7,707 nucleotides of DNA from an uncultured Elusimicrobiales bacterium (lineage in GTDB: Bacteria; Elusimicrobiota; Elusimicrobia; Elusimicrobiales; Elusimicrobiaceae). A program made the position numbers and the translations under genes. The notes below the pieces were generated by a model that worked only from the letters and a program-made list of their open reading frames with translations, searched no databases and was not told the DNA's origin. Position 1 is the first letter of the stretch. Each line of letters opens with the position of its first letter. This document shows positions 1-7,419 of the stretch, one piece after another. Location: the NCBI GenBank assembly GCA_944325235.1, contig CALUZE010000060.1, positions 1-7,707 on the forward strand, in the 5' to 3' direction.

Positions 1-2
1 TT

Positions 3-2990
3 ACGGCGCAAATCCGCAAAGAACAATGGTTCAGCATCCGCAAAACGGGTCTGTCCGGCCGCCTGGAATGGGTGAGCGAAAAGAAAGTGACGGACTTGCC
101 CTCGCAAACGCTTAAAGTGGGCGAAAAGGGGGCCGTCCTGTCGTTTACCCCGCAGGAAACCGGCAGCTACTACGTTACGCTTACGTCGCAGGACGAAGCG
201 GGCCGCAAAGTGCTGGGCGGGTTTGACGTGTTCGTCTACGGCGAAGGCCAAGCCTATTGGAAGAAAACGGACGACGATTTGCTCATTCTCACCGCGGACA
301 AGAACGAATACAAACCGGGCAAAACGGCGCGGATTTCCGTGCAGTCCTCGTACGAACAGGCCCTGGCGCTGGTAACGGTGGAGCGCGAAGGCATTTTGGA
401 CGCGTGGGTGACCACCGTCAAAGGCGGGGCCGACTATGTGGAAGTGCCGGTGAAGCCTTCCTATCTGCCCAATGTGTACGTCAGCGTGACGCTGGTGCGC
501 GGCCGCAGCGCCGACCCGGTGGACGACAAAGGCGTGGATTTGGGCAAACCCCAAGGCAAAGTGGGGTACGTGAATTTGAACGTGGTGCCCGATTCCAAAA
601 AGATAGAACCGGTCATCAAACCCAACAAAACCAAATACAAACCCGGCGACGAAGTGACGCTTAAAATCACCGCCAAGGCCAACGCCAAAAACACCCCGGC
701 CGAAGTCGTGGTGATGGTGGTGGACGAAGGCGTGCTGGCGTTAAGCGACTATAAAACGCCGGATTTGTTCAGCGAGTTTTACGGTTCGCGCCCCGTGTCC
801 GTATTTACGATGGACAACCGCGTGTACGTGGTGGGGCAGCGCAACTTTGGCGAAAAAGGCGAAAACCGCGGCGGCGGCGGTTCGTCGGCCGCCAAGCTGG
901 GCGGTGTGGACTTGCGCTCCAACTTTGTGTTTACGCCGTACTTTAACGCCGCCGTGACGACCGACAAAAAAGGCCGCGCGGAAGTGAAATTTAAACTGCC
1001 CGACAACCTGACCCAATTCCGCATTATGGCCGTAGCCATGACGGCGGACGAATTCGGCTCGGCCGAAACGTTTATCCAGGTTTCCAAACCGCTGATGGTC
1101 ACCTCCAACCTGCCGCGCTTTGCGCGCAAAGGCGATACGTTCTCCTGCGGGGCGGTGGTGTACAATTACGAGGATAAAAAAGGCGATATGGAAGTAACCG
1201 CCCGGGCGGAAGGCGCCGTAAAACTGACCGGCCCGCAAACCCAAACGGTCAACGTGCCGCTGGGTGCGGCGCGGGAAGTGACGTGGGCGTGCGAAGCCGT
1301 GCAGGACGGATCTGCGCGTGTGGCGTTTAGCGTGGAAGGCAAAAAAGATTCCGACGGCGTGCAGACCGAGCTGACGGTGTCGCCGGTGGAAAAACAGCAA
1401 ACGCTTGCGCTGTACGCGGCGACGGACGGCACGCAGGAAGAACTGCTGGATAAGCCCGGCAATTTAAATGCGTCGGCCGACAACCGCATCACGCTTTCGC
1501 TGGCGTCCACGGCGCTGCTTAATTTGAAAGGTTCCATGGTGTACCTGATGACGTATCCGTATGATTGTTTGGAACAGCAAATGTCCAAAATCGTGCCGGT
1601 GGTGGCGGGTGCGCAGTTGGTGGAAGATTTTAAACTGGGCGACAAAACCCTCCTCAAAAAACAGGTGCAGGACATCTTGGACAAAATGACCGATTACCAG
1701 GCCTCCGCCGGCGGGTTCGGCTACTGGAAAACTTCCCGCCCCGACCCGTACGTAACGGCCTACGCGCTGGAAGTGGCGCACCTGGCCAAACAGGCCGGCT
1801 ATACGGTGCCGGAAAAAGCGCTGGAAAAAGCCGCCCAATGGCTGGAAGGCGCGTTCTCCGACAAGGTGCAAAAAGCCTACGCCTATACGTCGTTGGAAAC
1901 GGACACCGCCCGCGCGTATGCGGTGTATGTCTTGTCGCTCTACGGCAAGAATATGCAAAGCGCGTTTAACAACTTGTACGGCAAATTGGGCTCTCTGCCG
2001 CTGCCGGCTTGCGCCTACCTGCTGAAAGCCGCCCAGGCGGGGGAAAACACGGCCCAAATCAAGGAAAAACTGGCGCAAAGCATTTTGAACCATATTGCCT
2101 ACACGCCGACTTCCGCTTATTTTGATACGCCGTCCGGTATGCCCTGGCTGCATATGGACAACGTAAAAGGCACGGCCCTGGCGCTGGACGCTTTACTGTA
2201 CGCCGATCAGCCGTTTGCGGACGGGTTCAAAACCGCCGCGTGGCTGCTGGGCCAGCTGAGCGCCGAAGGGCACTGGAGCAACACCAGCGTAAACGCCGCG
2301 GTGTTTATGGCGTTAAATACGTACTACCGCGCGGCCGAAAGCACGGAGCCGGATTTTGCGGCGTCCGCCAAGCTGGGGGCCAAAGAATTGCTGGCGGCCT
2401 CGTTTAAAGGCAGAACGGTGGATAATCCCTCCGCCTCTGTTCCGTTTGCCGACGTGTATGGCGACGGCGCCGAAGCGCGCCTGACGTTTGCCAAAGAAGG
2501 CGCCGGCACGCTGTACTACACGCTGGGCCAGGTGTACGAACCGCGCTCGTACGACAAACCGGTGGACGCCGGGTTCACGGTGTCGCGCGAAATCACGACG
2601 CTGGACGGCAAACCGGTGACGCAAATCGTGGCGGGCGAACGCTACAAAGTGACGCTGCACGTCAAAAACGCCGCGTCCCGCTACTTTGTGGTGGTGGAAG
2701 ATTTCATCCCCGCCGGGTTTGAAATCATCAACACGTCCTTGGCCACCGAATCGCAGGAACAGGCGGCCCTGCTGAATACGGACGGTTACAGCGGCTTTGA
2801 ACGCGACGAAAAATATGATGACCGCATCGCCGCGTTTGCCGACTATCTGCCCGCGGGCGAACATACGTATTCGTACTTGGTGTCGGCCTCGGTGGCGGGC
2901 ACGTTCGCGTACCCGAGCCTGTGGGCCAGCCAGATGTACGAACCGGCAGTTTTTGGCCGCAACGCGACTGAAACGCTGGTTATTAAATAA
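3..2990 (+). CDS. Bacterial alpha-2-macroglobulin, C-terminal ~995 residues (5' end outside window)
   Basis: This is a large periplasmic protease-trapping protein of the bacterial alpha-2-macroglobulin family (YfhM type). The frame is open to the left edge, and its first residues already match the family, so the GTG at 72 is internal and not the start. Counting from base 3, macroglobulin-like domains with the EYKPG and KYKPGDEV strand motifs lie at about 100-240. A glycine-rich bait-like stretch (GGGG at 290-293) follows. The conserved alpha-2-macroglobulin core with LPDNLTQFR lies at about 330-345. The thioester motif CLEQ is at 522-525 (bases 1566-1577), inside the alpha-helical thioester domain (about 500-790). 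A C-terminal macroglobulin domain with the EDFIPAGFE motif begins near 880. Family members usually have 1500-1900 residues, so roughly the N-terminal third or more is missing, including any signal or lipoprotein peptide. Two cysteines (382 and 430) in one domain could form a disulfide. In the family, cleavage of the bait lets the thioester bind the attacking protease covalently; an intact CxEQ suggests this copy can do so (inference). The stop codon overlaps the pbpC start. Confidence 0.95.
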   Translation, partial: TAQIRKEQWFSIRKTGLSGRLEWVSEKKVTDLPSQTLKVGEKGAVLSFTPQETGSYYVTLTSQDEAGRKVLGGFDVFVYGEGQAYWKKTDDDLLILTADKNEYKPGKTARISVQSSYEQALALVTVEREGILDAWVTTVKGGADYVEVPVKPSYLPNVYVSVTLVRGRSADPVDDKGVDLGKPQGKVGYVNLNVVPDSKKIEPVIKPNKTKYKPGDEVTLKITAKANAKNTPAEVVVMVVDEGVLALSDYKTPDLFSEFYGSRPVSVFTMDNRVYVVGQRNFGEKGENRGGGGSSAAKLGGVDLRSNFVFTPYFNAAVTTDKKGRAEVKFKLPDNLTQFRIMAVAMTADEFGSAETFIQVSKPLMVTSNLPRFARKGDTFSCGAVVYNYEDKKGDMEVTARAEGAVKLTGPQTQTVNVPLGAAREVTWACEAVQDGSARVAFSVEGKKDSDGVQTELTVSPVEKQQTLALYAATDGTQEELLDKPGNLNASADNRITLSLASTALLNLKGSMVYLMTYPYDCLEQQMSKIVPVVAGAQLVEDFKLGDKTLLKKQVQDILDKMTDYQASAGGFGYWKTSRPDPYVTAYALEVAHLAKQAGYTVPEKALEKAAQWLEGAFSDKVQKAYAYTSLETDTARAYAVYVLSLYGKNMQSAFNNLYGKLGSLPLPACAYLLKAAQAGENTAQIKEKLAQSILNHIAYTPTSAYFDTPSGMPWLHMDNVKGTALALDALLYADQPFADGFKTAAWLLGQLSAEGHWSNTSVNAAVFMALNTYYRAAESTEPDFAASAKLGAKELLAASFKGRTVDNPSASVPFADVYGDGAEARLTFAKEGAGTLYYTLGQVYEPRSYDKPVDAGFTVSREITTLDGKPVTQIVAGERYKVTLHVKNAASRYFVVVEDFIPAGFEIINTSLATESQEQAALLNTDGYSGFERDEKYDDRIAAFADYLPAGEHTYSYLVSASVAGTFAYPSLWASQMYEPAVFGRNATETLVIK

Positions 2991-5104
2991 TGAAAAAACG
3001 CGTTTTTGCGCTAGTCGTTCTGCTGCTTCTTCCCTGCCTGCTGTTAGGCGGGGAAGAAGCATTTTTTTTGTCGCCTTCCAAACAGATTTACGACCGTTAC
3101 GGCACCCCCATGCGGGGCTTCCTGTCCGAAAACAACACCTACTACCTGCCGGTGCCGCTGGGGGAAATTTCGCCCTGGCTGATTGCCGCCACCCTGGCGG
3201 CGGAGGACAAGCGGTTTTTCTCGCACCCGGGGGTGGACGTAAAAGCCGTTTTGCGTGCCGCGTGGCAGAACGTGTCCGGCGGGGAAATCGTGTCCGGCGC
3301 GTCCACCATTACGCAGCAGCTGGCCCGCGCCTTGGAACCGCGCCCGCGCACCCTGTGGGGCAAAGCCAAAGAGGCGTATAACGCCCTGACGCTGGAGCGG
3401 GAGATGACGAAGGAAGAAATTTTGGAGGAGTATTTTAACCTCTTGGAACTGGGCAATTTGACGCAGGGAGTGGAGGCCGCCAGCCGCTTCTATTTCAACG
3501 TGCCGGCGGCTGAATTGTCTTTATCGCAGGCGGCGTTTTTGGCGGGGCTTATCAAATCGCCCACGTATTACAACCCGCTCAAGCACTTTTCGCGCGCGCT
3601 CAAGCGGCGCGACTGGGTGCTAAAACGCATGCGGGAAAACGAATTTATTGACGAAGAAATGTACCGGTTGGCCTTGGCGGAAAAATTGGAACTCAAGTCC
3701 GCCTCCCGCCCGTTTGACGCGCCGCATTTTACGCGCCTGGTCTATCCGCTTATCCCCCAAGACGCGACGGACGTGTATTCCACCCTGGACCGCGATTTGC
3801 AGCTCTACGCCGAACAGCTGGTGAAAAATTACATTTCCCACTTGCAGGAAGAAAACGTCACCAATGCGGCCGTGGTGGTGGTGGACAATGCCACCGGCGG
3901 CGTGCTGGCCTACGTTGGCTCGGCCGATTTTTATAACGAAAAAACCAACGGCCAGGTGGACGGCGTCCGCGCCCTGCGTCAGCCGGGTTCGGCCTTAAAA
4001 CCGTTTGTGTACGGCCTCGCGTTTGAAACGGGGCTGTTGACGCCCGCTTCGCTCTTGTCTGACGAAGATACCTTTTTTGAAGGCGGCTTCCGCCCCCGCA
4101 ATTACGACGAAAATTACCACGGCTTTGTGTCCGTCCGTTCCGCGCTGGCGTGTTCGTACAACATTCCCGCCGTCAAAGCGGCCGAAAAAACCGGTGCCAC
4201 CGATTTGCTGGCGTTGTTGCGCCGCGCGGGGCTGACGAGTTTGGAAAAACCGGCCGATTTTTACGGTCTGGGCCTGGCGCTGGGCAACGGCGAAGTGCGG
4301 CTGTTGGATTTGACCAACGCCTACGCCGCGCTCGCGCGGGGGGGAGTCTATAAGCCGCTTATCGTGGCGCAGGAACCCGTCATCCGTTTGCCGGGGCGCG
4401 AAACGCGGGTGTTCTCGGAGCAGACGGCGTACTTGGTGACGGACATCTTACAGGACAATAACGCCCGCGCGCCGGCCTTCGGGCTTAATTCGCCGCTTTC
4501 CGTGCCGTTTGCGCTGGCCGCCAAAACGGGCACGTCCAAGGATTACAAAGACAATTTTACCGTGGCCTATACCCCGCGTTGGACGATTGGCGTGTGGGTG
4601 GGCAATTTTGACGCCACGCCCATGCAGCGCATTTCCGGCGTGACGGGGGCCGGCCCCATTATGCATGATTTGGCCGTCTATTTGCAGCACAAATATCCTT
4701 CGCCCGCGTTTACCGCGCCCGAGGGCATTCGCCGCGCCTTGGTTTGCACGCAAAGCGGCTTGTTGGCGGGGGAACATTGTACGCACACCAAGGAAGAAGT
4801 GTTTAACCAACGCTACTTGCCGGCCGTGTGCGACGGCAAGCACACCCCGGCGCCGCAACAGCTTAAAATCGTTTCGCCCGCGGCGGGGGACGTGTACAAA
4901 ATAGACCCGTCCGTGCCGCTTGCCTCCCAGGCCGTCAAATTTGCGGCCGTCTGCCCGCAGGAGACCTGCACGTGGCAGCTGGACGGCAAAAAGCGGCCCG
5001 GTACGTCCTGCCAGGACTGGTGGACGCTGTCACCCGGCAAGCACGAATTAAGCGTGTCCTGTGCGGGGCAGACGGACGAGATTCGTTTTGAAGTGCTGCC
5101 CTAG
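2990..5104 (+). CDS. pbpC: Penicillin-binding protein 1C (bifunctional peptidoglycan glycosyltransferase/transpeptidase)
   Basis: This class A PBP polymerises and cross-links peptidoglycan in the periplasm and is anchored in the inner membrane. Residues 5-20 form a hydrophobic signal anchor. The LLPC there is not a valid lipobox because proline precedes the cysteine. The GT51 domain (about 45-215) carries the catalytic-glutamate motif EDKRFFSHPG (Glu72), GASTITQQLAR (103-113) and EILEEYFN (143-150, Glu146). The transpeptidase domain has the active-site SxxK in QPGSALK (Ser334, Lys337), SYN (389-391) and KTGT (512-515), so both activities look intact. A C-terminal BiPBP_C-type beta domain (about 622-704) identifies PbpC rather than PBP1A or 1B. 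Seven cysteines lie between 586 and 691. At 704 residues it is slightly shorter than E. coli PbpC (about 770). The ATG shares one base with the upstream stop (TAATG). No good Shine-Dalgarno site precedes it, so translation is probably coupled to the alpha-2-macroglobulin gene. Confidence 0.95.
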   Translation: MKKRVFALVVLLLLPCLLLGGEEAFFLSPSKQIYDRYGTPMRGFLSENNTYYLPVPLGEISPWLIAATLAAEDKRFFSHPGVDVKAVLRAAWQNVSGGEIVSGASTITQQLARALEPRPRTLWGKAKEAYNALTLEREMTKEEILEEYFNLLELGNLTQGVEAASRFYFNVPAAELSLSQAAFLAGLIKSPTYYNPLKHFSRALKRRDWVLKRMRENEFIDEEMYRLALAEKLELKSASRPFDAPHFTRLVYPLIPQDATDVYSTLDRDLQLYAEQLVKNYISHLQEENVTNAAVVVVDNATGGVLAYVGSADFYNEKTNGQVDGVRALRQPGSALKPFVYGLAFETGLLTPASLLSDEDTFFEGGFRPRNYDENYHGFVSVRSALACSYNIPAVKAAEKTGATDLLALLRRAGLTSLEKPADFYGLGLALGNGEVRLLDLTNAYAALARGGVYKPLIVAQEPVIRLPGRETRVFSEQTAYLVTDILQDNNARAPAFGLNSPLSVPFALAAKTGTSKDYKDNFTVAYTPRWTIGVWVGNFDATPMQRISGVTGAGPIMHDLAVYLQHKYPSPAFTAPEGIRRALVCTQSGLLAGEHCTHTKEEVFNQRYLPAVCDGKHTPAPQQLKIVSPAAGDVYKIDPSVPLASQAVKFAAVCPQETCTWQLDGKKRPGTSCQDWWTLSPGKHELSVSCAGQTDEIRFEVLP

Positions 5105-5133
5105 GGCTGTCCTTATAGATTATTCCGATAAAA

Positions 5134-5164
5134 AACCCGGTTTTTCATAAGGAAAAACCGGGTT
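5134..5164. terminator. Hairpin terminator between convergent pbpC and MATE genes
   Basis: A perfect 13-bp inverted repeat (5134-5146 and 5152-5164) encloses a 5-base loop. On the minus strand the stem is followed by a run of five T, a good intrinsic terminator for the MATE gene that ends at 5183. On the plus strand the trailing sequence (CTGTTT) is only weakly T-rich, so termination of the pbpC transcript is likely but less certain. It fills most of the 78-base gap between the two stop codons. Confidence 0.85.
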
Positions 5165-5182
5165 CTGTTTGGTAAAACAGGG

Positions 5183-6583
5183 TTAAGCCGTCACCCGTTT
5201 GGGCGCGGGCCGCCTGCTGAAAAAGAAGTTCTGCCCGTGCTTGTGGAAAAAGTCCGAAATCATCTTGACGGCGATGGACGTGGAAATGGCATCGGCAAAC
5301 ACCGGCGCCAAAAATACGCCCGTAAGCCCCCAAAACAGCGGCAAAATAAGCACCAGCGGAATAACCAGCAGTACCTGGCGGGACAAGCTTAAAAACGCGG
5401 CTTTAAGCGGCTTGTTGATGGCCTGGAAGAAGCTGGTGGTCATAATCTGCAGCGGTACAATGGGCAGCAGAATGTTGAACAAGCGGATGACGCGGGCCGC
5501 CAAGTCCACCAAGGCGGTGTCGTTGGAGTTGAAGGCCGAGGCAATCGGGCGGGCGAACACTTCCAGCAAAATAAACCCGCACGTGGTGACCACAATGCCC
5601 CAGCGCATGGCCATTTTAAGCGTTTGAATGGCGGTGGAGTATTTGCGCGCGCCGTAGTTGTAGCCAATCAGCGGCTGGGCTCCCTGCGAAATGCCGATCA
5701 GCGGCATCAATACCAGCGTGTTGACGCTGACGGCAATCCCCACGGCGGAAATCGCCAGGTTGCCGCCGTACTTTAACAGCGAGTGGTTCAAAATCACGTT
5801 CAGCGTGCCCGAGGCCAGCTGGAACGCGAATTGCGAGAATCCGATGGCCATACTGTTTACGGCAATGTGCCATTTGAGGCGGAAATATTTCCAGTGCAAG
5901 CGGTAAAAACTGCGCCGACCCGTGAAGAACAGCATAATCCACGTAAACGAAATCACCTGCCCCGTCACCGTGGCGGCGGCGGCGCCTTTAATGCCCCAGT
6001 GAAAGACAAAAATGTAAATCGGCCCCAGGGCAATGTTGATAAACGCCCCGATAAACTGGGTGCCCATGGCGGTTTTGGGGTGGCCGGAGGAGCGGATAAA
6101 GTTGTTCATCCCCACGCCGATGGCAAACAAAAAGTACCCCGGCAACACTACTTGGGCGTAAGCGCGGGCGTAGGGCAGCACTTCGCTGTCGGCCCCCAAA
6201 AAGCCCAAAAACGGGTCCAAAAACAAATAGCTCAGCAGCGTAATCAGCCCCGACGTAAGCGCCAAAAGCACAAAGGCGTTGCCCAAAATCAGTTGGGCTT
6301 CTTCCTCTTTCTTTTCGCCCAGGCGGATGGAAAACAGCGCGTTGGAGCCTACGCCGATTAACGCGCTAAAACCCATATAGATCAGCCCCAGCGGGAACAA
6401 AATGGTAATGCCCGCCAGCCCGTTGGCGCCGACGTCCTGCCCCACGTAAATGCGGGAAATAATGTTGTAAATCGCGTTGACGAACATCCCCGCCACGGCG
6501 GGAGCGGAAAACTTGATGAGCAGTTGGGAAATCGTTTTTGCCTTGAACGGATTCTTTTCTGCAATAGATACGGCCGTTGCCAT
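5183..6583 (-). CDS. MATE family efflux transporter (MepA-like)
   Basis: This inner-membrane antiporter of the multidrug and toxic compound extrusion family exports drugs or other organic cations in exchange for Na+ or H+. The protein has 466 residues, the usual family length. By eye it shows about twelve hydrophobic segments in two similar halves of six. Family signatures are visible in the N-half (GVGSNALFSIRLGEKK, about 77-92; NNFIRSSGHPK, 160-170) and at the start of the C-half (GISQGAQPLIGYNYGARK, 297-314). The last is typical of the MepA/NorM branch. The basic C-terminus (about 450-466) should face the cytoplasm. The ATG at 6581-6583 is supported by a GAGAGG site eight bases upstream, and the first membrane segment begins near residue 20. 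It is a single-gene unit with its own promoter and terminator. The substrate cannot be read from the sequence. A link with the neighbouring cell-envelope genes is not indicated, since they are convergent. Confidence 0.93.
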   Translation of the reverse strand: MATAVSIAEKNPFKAKTISQLLIKFSAPAVAGMFVNAIYNIISRIYVGQDVGANGLAGITILFPLGLIYMGFSALIGVGSNALFSIRLGEKKEEEAQLILGNAFVLLALTSGLITLLSYLFLDPFLGFLGADSEVLPYARAYAQVVLPGYFLFAIGVGMNNFIRSSGHPKTAMGTQFIGAFINIALGPIYIFVFHWGIKGAAAATVTGQVISFTWIMLFFTGRRSFYRLHWKYFRLKWHIAVNSMAIGFSQFAFQLASGTLNVILNHSLLKYGGNLAISAVGIAVSVNTLVLMPLIGISQGAQPLIGYNYGARKYSTAIQTLKMAMRWGIVVTTCGFILLEVFARPIASAFNSNDTALVDLAARVIRLFNILLPIVPLQIMTTSFFQAINKPLKAAFLSLSRQVLLVIPLVLILPLFWGLTGVFLAPVFADAISTSIAVKMISDFFHKHGQNFFFSRRPAPKRVTA

Positions 6584-6591
6584 ACAAATAA

Positions 6592-6597
6592 CCTCTC
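6592..6597 (-). promoter_or_regulatory. Ribosome binding site of the MATE gene
   Basis: GAGAGG on the minus strand lies eight bases before the ATG at 6583, which fixes that start codon. Confidence 0.75.
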
Positions 6598-6626
6598 GTT
6601 TGTAAAGTTGCCCGCAAAGAGCAACC

Positions 6627-6655
6627 TATATATTCTACAAAATACCCCGCCCCAA
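6627..6655 (-). promoter_or_regulatory. Candidate sigma-70-type promoter of the MATE gene
   Basis: On the minus strand TTGGGG (6650-6655) and TATATA (6627-6632) are separated by exactly 17 bases, and the -10 box lies 43 bases before the start codon. The -35 box matches the consensus only in TTG. An overlapping TAGAAT is a better -10 match but lacks a -35 at the right distance. A promoter is expected here because a terminator for the upstream gene lies just beyond. The exact boxes are inferred. Confidence 0.4.
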
Positions 6656-6693
6656 CAGGGCAAATAAAAAATCCGCCGATCGGGCAAAAAAAA

Positions 6694-6723
6694 TTCCCGG
6701 CGCAGGGAAAACTGCGCCGGGAA
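6694..6723 (-). terminator. Intrinsic terminator of the HI0933-type/MORN_2 operon
   Basis: A perfect 12-bp GC-rich stem (6694-6705 with 6712-6723) with a 6-base loop is followed on the minus strand by a run of eight T. It sits 21 bases after the stop codon of the MORN_2-repeat gene and isolates that operon from the MATE gene downstream on the same strand. Confidence 0.9.
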
Positions 6724-6744
6724 ATATCGTCAGATACGGGTATT

Positions 6745-7416
6745 TTAATGCACTTTTTTAAGCGTCAAAACGCCGTCTTCAAAGAACCATTCTTCAATCA
6801 GTTCGCCCGTCTCGCTGAATTTTTTGGTCACTCCGTGCGGCTTGCCGTCTTTGTGGGGGGAGATTAAGGCGATGGTGCCGTTGGGGTGATAGATGATTTT
6901 ATCGCCCACGATTTTGTCGTTCTTGTACGTGCATTCGGAGCGCAGGTCGCCGTCGGGCGTGTAGACTTTGCACACGCCGTTTAAGTAGCCTTTTTTGTAT
7001 TCGGCCGTTTCCAGCACTTTGCCGTCCGGGTAGTATTTTACCTGTTTGCCGTCCTGGATGTCGTCCACGTACGAAAATTCTTTGTACAGCCGGCCCGTCG
7101 GGTGGAACACGCGCGCTTTGCCCTGGAGCATACCGTTTTCGTAGTATTTTTCAATGTTTACTTTGCCGTTGTCAAAGTAAATTTTGCACACGCCGTTGCG
7201 CAGGCCGTTTTTAAATTCGCATTCAAAATATACTTTGCCGTTTTCAAAAAATTCTTTCACGGTGCCGTCCGGCATGGTGCCGGAGTGTTTTTCAATATCC
7301 AGGTTTTTATCAAGCGTTTCGGAATAGACTTCTTTGCCGTCAATATAATACGTGCGCACAAACCCGACGTGAAGGGGGTCGTTTAAACTGGTGGTTTTTC
7401 TGACGATGTCTGCCAT
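6745..7416 (-). CDS. MORN_2-repeat protein of the YwqK-antitoxin-like family
   Basis: This 223-residue protein is built almost wholly of MORN_2-type repeats, the family usually labelled 'toxin-antitoxin system YwqK family antitoxin'. Seven repeats of exactly 24 residues start at residues 51, 75, 99, 123, 147, 171 and 195. Each begins with Gly and carries a YxxxGxL-like turn (for example YFDNGKV, YYPDGKV, YHPNGTI) and a later NG or DG turn. Residues 18-30 (GFVRTYYIDGKEV) look like a degenerate further unit. There is no signal peptide or membrane segment, so the protein is probably cytoplasmic. The ATG is three bases after the stop of the upstream flavoprotein gene. A strong GGAGGAG site sits at 7426-7432, mostly inside that upstream gene, so the two are co-transcribed. 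In other systems such beta-strand repeats mediate protein or lipid binding, but the function here is unknown. No toxin gene is adjacent on the right side that can be seen or on the left, so the antitoxin label should not be taken literally. Confidence 0.85.
   Translation of the reverse strand: MADIVRKTTSLNDPLHVGFVRTYYIDGKEVYSETLDKNLDIEKHSGTMPDGTVKEFFENGKVYFECEFKNGLRNGVCKIYFDNGKVNIEKYYENGMLQGKARVFHPTGRLYKEFSYVDDIQDGKQVKYYPDGKVLETAEYKKGYLNGVCKVYTPDGDLRSECTYKNDKIVGDKIIYHPNGTIALISPHKDGKPHGVTKKFSETGELIEEWFFEDGVLTLKKVH
6763..7266 (-). repeat. Seven tandem 72-base units coding MORN_2 repeats
   Basis: Seven units of exactly 72 bases (24 codons) cover residues 51-218 of the MORN_2-repeat protein with no insertions between them. 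The units are diverged in DNA sequence but keep the Gly-starting and aromatic-xxxGx-Leu/Val codon positions. The short word TTTGCCGT recurs on the plus strand because it encodes the conserved Gly-Lys turn. This points to old tandem duplication, not a recent slippage repeat. Confidence 0.85.
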
Positions 7417-7419
7417 ACG

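Noticed and set aside
3035..3049. Possible lipoprotein lipobox in the PbpC N-terminus (LLPC)
   Set aside because: Proline directly before the cysteine is not accepted by signal peptidase II, and class A PBPs use an uncleaved anchor.
1464..3062. Long minus-strand reading frames opposite the alpha-2-macroglobulin gene (229 residues at 1464-2153, 249 residues at 2313-3062)
   Set aside because: They are rich in Arg, His and Gly with no recognisable domain, as expected for antisense shadows of GC-rich coding DNA, and they lie opposite a gene with clear family motifs.
2797..3381. Plus-strand frame of 194 residues across the alpha-2-macroglobulin/pbpC junction
   Set aside because: It overlaps two well-supported genes in another frame, and its composition (many Arg, Ala, Pro) is that of an out-of-frame translation.
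5199..6361. Plus-strand frames opposite the MATE gene (142 and 192 residues)
   Set aside because: The MATE frame has membrane segments and family motifs; these are antisense shadows without a Shine-Dalgarno site or domain.
6676..6683. Palindrome CCGATCGG between the operon terminator and the MATE promoter
   Set aside because: Eight bases with no loop and no second copy nearby; it is too short to call an operator and is expected by chance in GC-rich DNA.
6745..7416. Toxin-antitoxin module
   Set aside because: Only the YwqK-like repeat similarity hints at it; no toxin-like gene is visible on either side within the window.
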